Shown here one piece after another: positions 58,276 through 64,000 of a DNA stretch of 64,000 bases. Both the position numbers and the translations under genes were made by a program. Location: positions 43,777,391 to 43,841,390 of the forward strand of contig JAQMRL010000007.1 of NCBI GenBank assembly GCA_035578175.1. The letters run 5' to 3'. Below the pieces are notes generated by a model. The model did no database searches. It was not told the DNA's origin and saw only the letters and a list, made by a program, of their open reading frames with translations. Position 1 is the first letter of the stretch. Every line of letters starts with the position of its first letter. Source of the stretch: Catonia carolina. Taxonomy: Eukaryota > Arthropoda > Insecta > Hemiptera > Achilidae.

Positions 58276-59282
58276 ATCTGGTGTGAAACACTCACACAAC
58301 TTTCTCTTGCCAATGCAAATAATTAACAATAAACCTAACATTAGTAATAAAACATTAGAAATAAACATAACCTAATTTAATCATATAATGAAAGACGCAA
58401 AATGAAAATCATCCTCAGTTTGGATTAAAAATACGGAAAATCGCTCTTTCACGCTAAACTAGGCACTGTACAAAAAATTCTATAAATAAAAGTTGTAGAT
58501 CGTTTAATTTCCTATAAATTTAAATTTAAATTTTATTTTATATTTATTTATTTTTTATTTATTTTTTTTTATTTTATTTTTAAATTTATAATTTAATTTT
58601 TTTGTATTCTATTATATACACTTTTGTCGTAAAATGCATACTAAGGCCGAAATCTTAAAAAAATCGATTTTTCACACGTTTTCGTGAGAAAAAAACAGAA
58701 AATTGCTAATTACCGCTAAACTAAGCGTTACACAAAAAATTTTTTAAATAAAAGTTGTAGACCTTTAAATTCTCTATAAGTTTTATTACCTATATGAATT
58801 TCTGCGCTAAAATGGATATTAAAGCCGTGATCTTGAAAAAACAATGTTTTTACGTGAAAACAGCCTCACCAAGAATTTCAGCAAACATGGCGCCTACCCT
58901 ATCTTGTAGAGCATAAAAAATTTAATAAACCAGGCGATTTAAAAAAAATTCTAGGACCAGTTTTTGAGAAAATCGCAAAAAGTGAAAAATTACACGAATA
59001 AACTACTACTTCCGGTTGACCGATTTTGATGAAAATGTTCGTGTCGGGTCCGGTAGTGGTATGTCACTTAATATGTCACTATAAGTTTCAAGTTTCAAGT
59101 TCGTACGATGTTCCGTTCTTGAGATATTCTGTTCACACACACACAGACCAATCGCTAAAAACATGTTTTTTGAGGTTCAGGGGGTCTGAAAACGTGTAGA
59201 TCCGGTGAAAACTCGATTTCGAAAAATCGACATGATAAACAATACTTTCCTTCCTATATATTCATATAGGCAAGAGAAAGTA
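58276..59282 (-). mobile_element. 1-kb HINE-like element, copy K
   Basis: It runs from ATCTGGTGTGAAACACTCAC to TATAGGCAAGAGAAAGTA. It sits in the first intron of the GH9 gene, starting 134 bp after the donor. An extra AT-rich run (about 58525-58615) has expanded inside the core. The AC tract is only ACACACACAC. Confidence 0.93.
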
Positions 59283-59745
59283 AAAAACAATAAAAAATGT
59301 TTCCTATTTTAAGCCATTAGCCGCAGAGTAAATTAAATAAAAACAGTATTTTGATATTGATACTAACATTTTATTGCAAAACGGCCGCTCTTTGCGTTTA
59401 AACACCCTCGAGTCCTTGTTCAGATGTTTCATTACAATTTTTTAAACAGAGTCCACTGGTTTTATTGATCTTGCAAGTAATGAGCCTTTTTAAATTTTTC
59501 GTGTCATTTATACCTATCTGAGACTCACGATTTTTTAATTAGCGCTACAGGAAACACGAGCTAAAAGTCTTAGTTGCGAGGTCATCGACCTCACAAATGA
59601 TCATACTTCACCAAAATTTCTTTTAAAAAATTTATCGACGTTCCTAGCACATGGACGAGCAACAATGTTTAAAATAGCAACACGATTATGACAGGTCCAG
59701 CTGAAAACGAATTCGAAGCTTACCTTGTAATTTTTACTTTCTCTT

Positions 59746-60668
59746 GCCTATATGAATATATTGGGAGGAAAGTATTGTTTTCATGTCGATTTTTCTAAAT
59801 CGAGTTTTCACCGGATCTACACGTTTTCAGGCCCCTGAACCCAAAAAACATGTTTTTAGCGATTGGTCTGGGTGTGTGTGTGTGGGTGTGTGAACAGAAT
59901 ATCTCAAGAACGGAACATCGTACGAACTTGAAACTTGAAACTTAAGTTACATACTACTACCGGACCCGACACGAACATTTTCAACAAAATTGGTCAACCG
60001 GAAGTGGTAGTTTATTCGTGTAATTTTTTACTTTTTTGCGATTTTCTCAAAAACTGGGCCTACGACATTTTTTAAAATCGCCTGTTTACTAAATTTTTTA
60101 TGCTGTACAAGATAGGGTAGACGCCATGTTTGCTAAAACTCTTGGTGAGGCTGTTTTCACGTAAAATATTTGTTTTGTTTTTAAGATTACGGCTTTAATA
60201 TGCACTTTAGCGCAAAAATGTAAATAAAAGTTGTAGAAAATTTAAAATCCTACAACTTTTATTTCAAACATTTTTTTGTATAACGCTTAGTTTAGTGGTA
60301 ATTAGCAATTTTCTGTTTTTTTCTCACGAAAACGTGTGAAAATTGATTTTTTTAAGATTTCGGCCTTAGTATGCATTTTACGACAAAAGTGTATATAATC
60401 AAATTTATAGGAAATTAAGAGATCTGCAACTTTTATATAGAGCATTTTTCTCTACAGTGTCTAGTTTAGCGTGATAGAGTGATTTTCCGTATTTCAAAGT
60501 CAACTGAGGTTGATTATAATTTTGCGTCTTTCAGTCATGATTAAAATTAGGTTATGTTTACTGAGGTTAGTTTTTTGTTTATTTCTAATGTTTTATTACT
60601 AATGTTAGCATTATTTTTAATTATTTGTATTGACAAGAGAAAGTTGTGTGTGTTTCACACCAGATTTT
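59746..60668 (+). mobile_element. 1-kb HINE-like element, copy L
   Basis: It runs from ACTTTCTCTTGCCTATATGA to TGTGTTTCACACCAGAT. The GT tract is short (59870-59892). It is inverted to copy K across about 460 bp, also in the GH9 first intron. Confidence 0.92.
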
Positions 60669-62151
60669 GTTTTTTATTGGGCTTTAATTTTTCTTCATAA
60701 AATATCGGAACAATTAGCGTTATTTCTGAGAACGCTTCCCGCACACCACGCTTTTGTTGGTTTGGTGTAACGTTACCGGTTCGGATTGTTGGAAGACTGT
60801 ATTGTGTAACTATGTGTTCCGATGATCACTTGCTTAAGTCAACTTTAAGAAAATCTGCTTCTCTACCGACAAATTTTATGACTGTATAACATTAGTCGTA
60901 GCATATGACCAAGTGCAATAAGACAACAGTATTTCAGAGATGCCAGCCAGTGATCAAATGTTTGGTGGTACAAAATTCCAGATTAGATAGTTCGGTTTGA
61001 AAATAATGGCTATACCATGAAGAATATAATGTATGATATAGACCGATCGACCCATCACACTTTTTTCGAAATATAGGGCCTAGTTATACTTTTGGAGATC
61101 CTTAACCAGCTCTCAAGAAACGAAATCGTAGAGAATTAGATTCTGTATCGTCTGGCTATGAACTCCATTCGAACGAAGAGATAACGCATGTTACTTCTTC
61201 GCCTGGCATTTGTTAGATGAAACCGAGCAAATAAACAGGAAAAAATATCTTCATCTAAGAATATGTAGATTTTCTACCTTGTGTGAAACTGATCGAGTGC
61301 TAATGACCAACAAAAGGAAAATTCAGCTAAAATTTTAGACCACCATTTGCCGATTACGGAGGAAGAATGATTTATATCGTTTGTTATAAGGATAGTAGGC
61401 ACTAATAGAAACGAGGCTGATGATGATAATAATGATCATATAAAAACTGGATGCATTATAATAATTGATGGTCGTTTCAGCATTGATGAGCCGATGATGC
61501 AGGAATGCCCCCAAACTTGAAACCAGTCTAACTAGTAAATGCCTTCGATACAATGTTTTACTGCAGACAAGTTAATACAATAACAACATTGGCAGCAACT
61601 ACAGTTGTAATTACAAGCAAAAAACTTGTAACGGATTGTTTTCAAATGAAAATCATGCGACTTGAGACCAAAGGAGACGGGTTTCGTTTGTGTTTTGTTC
61701 TGTTGTGAACCCATATCACTTAAGTCGATTATTAAAATGCGTACAAATAAAGATCAGTAAACCTTTAGTGGCCTACAGATATCTATAAACGACAGCCGTT
61801 TGTGGGACATATTCTTAAATTTTATCTATCTCTCTAAGAGATTCAATTTATTATTGACCTGGTAAATCGTTAGGACTACTCACCATTTTCAAGCGACCAT
61901 AACTCACTCTTTATTTATCACTATTTTTAAGCCTTTTAAATTTCATACGTGTCGAGAAAAATGAATAATTTTTCGTAAAGGTAGTTCACCCAGCGAACCA
62001 GAGCGGATAGAGTAGCTTCGAAATCCAATAAAAATAAATACTGTGGACATGTCCCCACACTGTAATTTTTTGTCATTTCGTTTTAGGGAGTAAATAAAGA
62101 TCAATTTGACGGTCTCACTCTACGAGTTGATATAAACCTGATTAAGTTAGG
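60669..62151. other. Intronic DNA of the GH9 gene, no exon seen
   Basis: Two minus-strand frames (61335-61553, 61532-61714) have no motif. I looked for the next GH9 blocks (DAGDxVKFGFPMA and following) and did not find them. Confidence 0.4.
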
Positions 62152-62322
62152 CCAGCCCGTTGGCGTAGTAGTTAGCGCAACTGGCATCTACGCCGGGGTC
62201 CCGGGTTCAATTCTCGGTCAGGTCTGGCATTTTTTCATCACTCATCATCATGCTTCATCCTTCTCACCGTCTGCATTAGCAGCAATTGCCGAAAAGTCAG
62301 ACGTTAAACCAAAAAAAAACCA
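62152..62322 (+). mobile_element. tRNA-derived SINE with a different tRNA head
   Basis: The head GCCCGTTGGCGTAGTAGTTA, then GCGCAACTGG, has a good A box (TGGCGTAGTAGTTAGCGC). The B box is GGGTTCAATTC. The 3' part (CATCCTTCTCACCGTCTGCA, then AGTCAGACGTTAAACC and an A-run) is the same tail as the other SINEs, although the heads differ. Confidence 0.9.
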
Positions 62323-62397
62323 AAAAAACTTAGTAAGTAAGTACTATTAGTTTGTTATTTTTTCTCAAGAAATAATGCAGAGCATTCTTTTTTTCTT

Positions 62398-62440
62398 TTC
62401 TTTTTTGTTGTACGTCCGACGTTTTGCAATTTTTGCAGAA
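62398..62440 (-). mobile_element. SINE tail fragment
   Basis: TTTTTTGTTGTACGTCCGAC, then GTTTTGCAAT, the tail end only, in the opposite orientation to the neighbouring copy. Confidence 0.6.
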
Positions 62441-62746
62441 CATTCTGTTTGAAACCATTTTTGTTAATAAACTGATTGATAGTGTTATTGGAGTAATGTT
62501 TACAGTAACTGTATATCAAATTGTGATAGATTTAAAAGTATGGATTTGTTTCTATGACAAATTTTTCAGGTCGATATTAGTAGTCGCTTTGGAGAAGCTT
62601 TACTTTTTTTACAAACATCCAAGGACATTTACCTACAGATAATGACAGATAAACATTGTCTATTTAAATAGGAGGAAAATATGAACTTAATATCTTGCTG
62701 ACGACTGAGTTTTCATTTCATCTCTACAAATACAAATATAGTAAAA

Positions 62747-63675
62747 CCTCCACAAACGACCACCTCTCCTAAGCGTCTAACTTTATAACCGACCAGTCTT
62801 TTTGGGAACCTAAATATTAACTATTCTTCCCCATAAAAATTGACCTCCGCTAAAGTACCACTCTTTAATCCCACCACGACCGGTAAAAACGAGCGAAAAC
62901 GACCACTTTTATTTTATACATAGTTTAATAAGTAATTAAAGTCAGTAATCTAGTCATTAAAGGCAGATGGACTTATACGTATGCAATACTGACTAGTCAT
63001 GCACTAATTGATACTGCTACCTGGGGTATTGACAGGTTTATAAACTTGGCAACTAAGCTAAAAATGTCATTGTATTATGTACGGTTTTGATCCTTTCATT
63101 GCAAATGTACGTGATAAAACTTTTATTTTATACTTTTATTTTATTACCCTTACATACCATAATGACATATTTGCCTTTAACAGGTTATTGCATGTGTCAA
63201 TGGCCAAGAACAAATTCGGTTACTCATCCCCGCACACGACCCTCGACTTTCAAACTCTCTGTAGCCTTGAATTCGACTTACGTAGCAGGTAGTTTTTATT
63301 CCGGTTCCATTTTTATTTGTCTAGGCTGAAAAAATCTTTTGTTTTTCAAAAGTTTGTATTTTTGGTTATGAAATTCACTTATTAATTAAGTTTCAAAAAA
63401 TGTAGTAGATTACTGTTATGTACGATCTAAAAATAAAAACCAGTTACATCAGTTACAGTGTTAACTGGTAAGTAGTGATGTTCTTACTATTTATTTTTGT
63501 TAAAATTTCACGAAAAAAGTTTTGTTGGGGTAAATAATAATACACCAATCATAATAATGAAGTTTTTTAAAATTAGAATATTGTCCTGACCTCTACTTCT
63601 CCAAAAAGACCACCTCTCAAACCGACCACTTTTTGAGTTTACCGTACGTAGTCGTTTTGAGGAAGTTTTACTGTA
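62747..63675. mobile_element. pogo/Tigger-like element, 0.93 kb
   Basis: The left end is TATAGTAAAACCTCCACAAA, followed by CGACCACC. The right end reverse-complements to TACAGTAAAACTTCCTCAAA, then ACGAC. TA is at both edges. Interior motifs GACCACCTCTC and CGACCACTTTT recur near both ends as in the copy at 4677. There is no transposase frame; the 71- and 80-codon frames at 63077-63329 show no HTH or DDE motif. Confidence 0.78.
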
Positions 63676-64000
63676 TGTCCAAACTGAATTGGTGCATCAC
63701 CTCCAATAGCTATACCAAGTAGAGCGTTCCTAAGACCTTAATTTTGTGTACGAAGATGTGAAGGTATATATGGCAGACGAGTTCAATTGTCCCGACATTC
63801 ACCAAGGAAAAGTAGTGGGAAAACTCGGTCTGAATAACATAACATAAATACAGAGTGATTTTTTTAGTCCTGATTTCCAATTTGTAATGCTTTTCAGACT
63901 GTTTACATATTTTATCCTTCTAATCGAGAAAAATAAATAAACATTTCACTCATTTTCTGCCTCGTTGTTAGTGAGTCATCTTCTACATGTAAGCGAGGGA
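63676..64000. other. No feature seen at right edge
   Basis: This is sequence up to the window end without a supported exon or repeat. Confidence 0.35.

Noticed and set aside
62152..62225. A true tRNA gene
   Set aside because: A and B boxes are present but the sequence does not close an acceptor stem and continues into the SINE tail and A-run.

Overview
This is a strongly AT-rich, intron-rich, repeat-dominated piece of an animal nuclear genome, almost certainly an insect. The evidence is (i) a signal-peptide exon of a family-9 glycoside hydrolase of the type found in insects and other invertebrates, (ii) several Jockey/CR1-like and RTE-like LINE remnants, (iii) insect-style mariner/IS630, pogo/Tigger and TTAA-flanked DNA elements, and (iv) tRNA-derived SINEs. 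I cannot name the species; a hemipteran or polyneopteran insect would fit, but that is inference.

Host genes. Only two host genes are well supported, both partial. At the left edge (+ strand), two exons (598-719 and 2401-2595) join in phase and encode the C-terminal half of a thioredoxin-fold domain like the non-catalytic b/b' domains of protein disulfide isomerase relatives. Towards the right (57895-58141, +) lies the first coding exon of a GH9 endoglucanase, preceded by a splice acceptor (so there is a 5' UTR intron) and ending in a GTAAGT donor just before the expected catalytic DAGD. The next exon is not in the window. A weaker candidate gene start lies at 43.2-46.2 kb: a CpG-rich, initiator-bearing stretch, then an 11-codon ATG exon with a GTAAGT donor, then a 34-nt exon-like segment.

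Transposable elements occupy most of what can be read. Family 1 is a ~1-kb non-autonomous element present 11 times near full length, plus fragments. It has the subterminal inverted motif ACTTTCTCTTGCC at both ends, a palindromic end, internal hairpins and a GT microsatellite at one fixed internal position; this architecture resembles Helentron-associated INE-1/mini-me (HINE) elements. Six copies crowd 52.7-60.7 kb and bracket the GH9 exon in inverted pairs. Family 2 is a ~390-bp retroposon present nine times, several with 9-28 bp target-site duplications. It has a conserved ~70-codon reading frame and a 3' hairpin resembling the 3' end of the RTE-like LINE at 16.1-17.4 kb. Family 3 is a tRNA-headed SINE with a common tail (7 pieces). 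Three nested structures stand out: an IS630/mariner split by a 258-bp MITE with a clean ATTT duplication; a Jockey RT split by a foldback MITE at its GVPxxS motif; and an outer TIR element whose left arm carries a ~790-bp palindrome.

Other structure: a ~1.15-kb near-perfect palindrome (25302-26450), a second long palindrome (23042-23830), a mariner whose 3' end has been inverted against its middle (50.3-50.9 kb), and very AT-rich gene-free DNA (20-22.5 kb). I found no CRISPR array, operon, rRNA, convincing tRNA gene or viral gene, and no clearly new biochemical system. The most novel material is the two non-autonomous repeat families and their relation to each other, to LINEs and to the GH9 locus.
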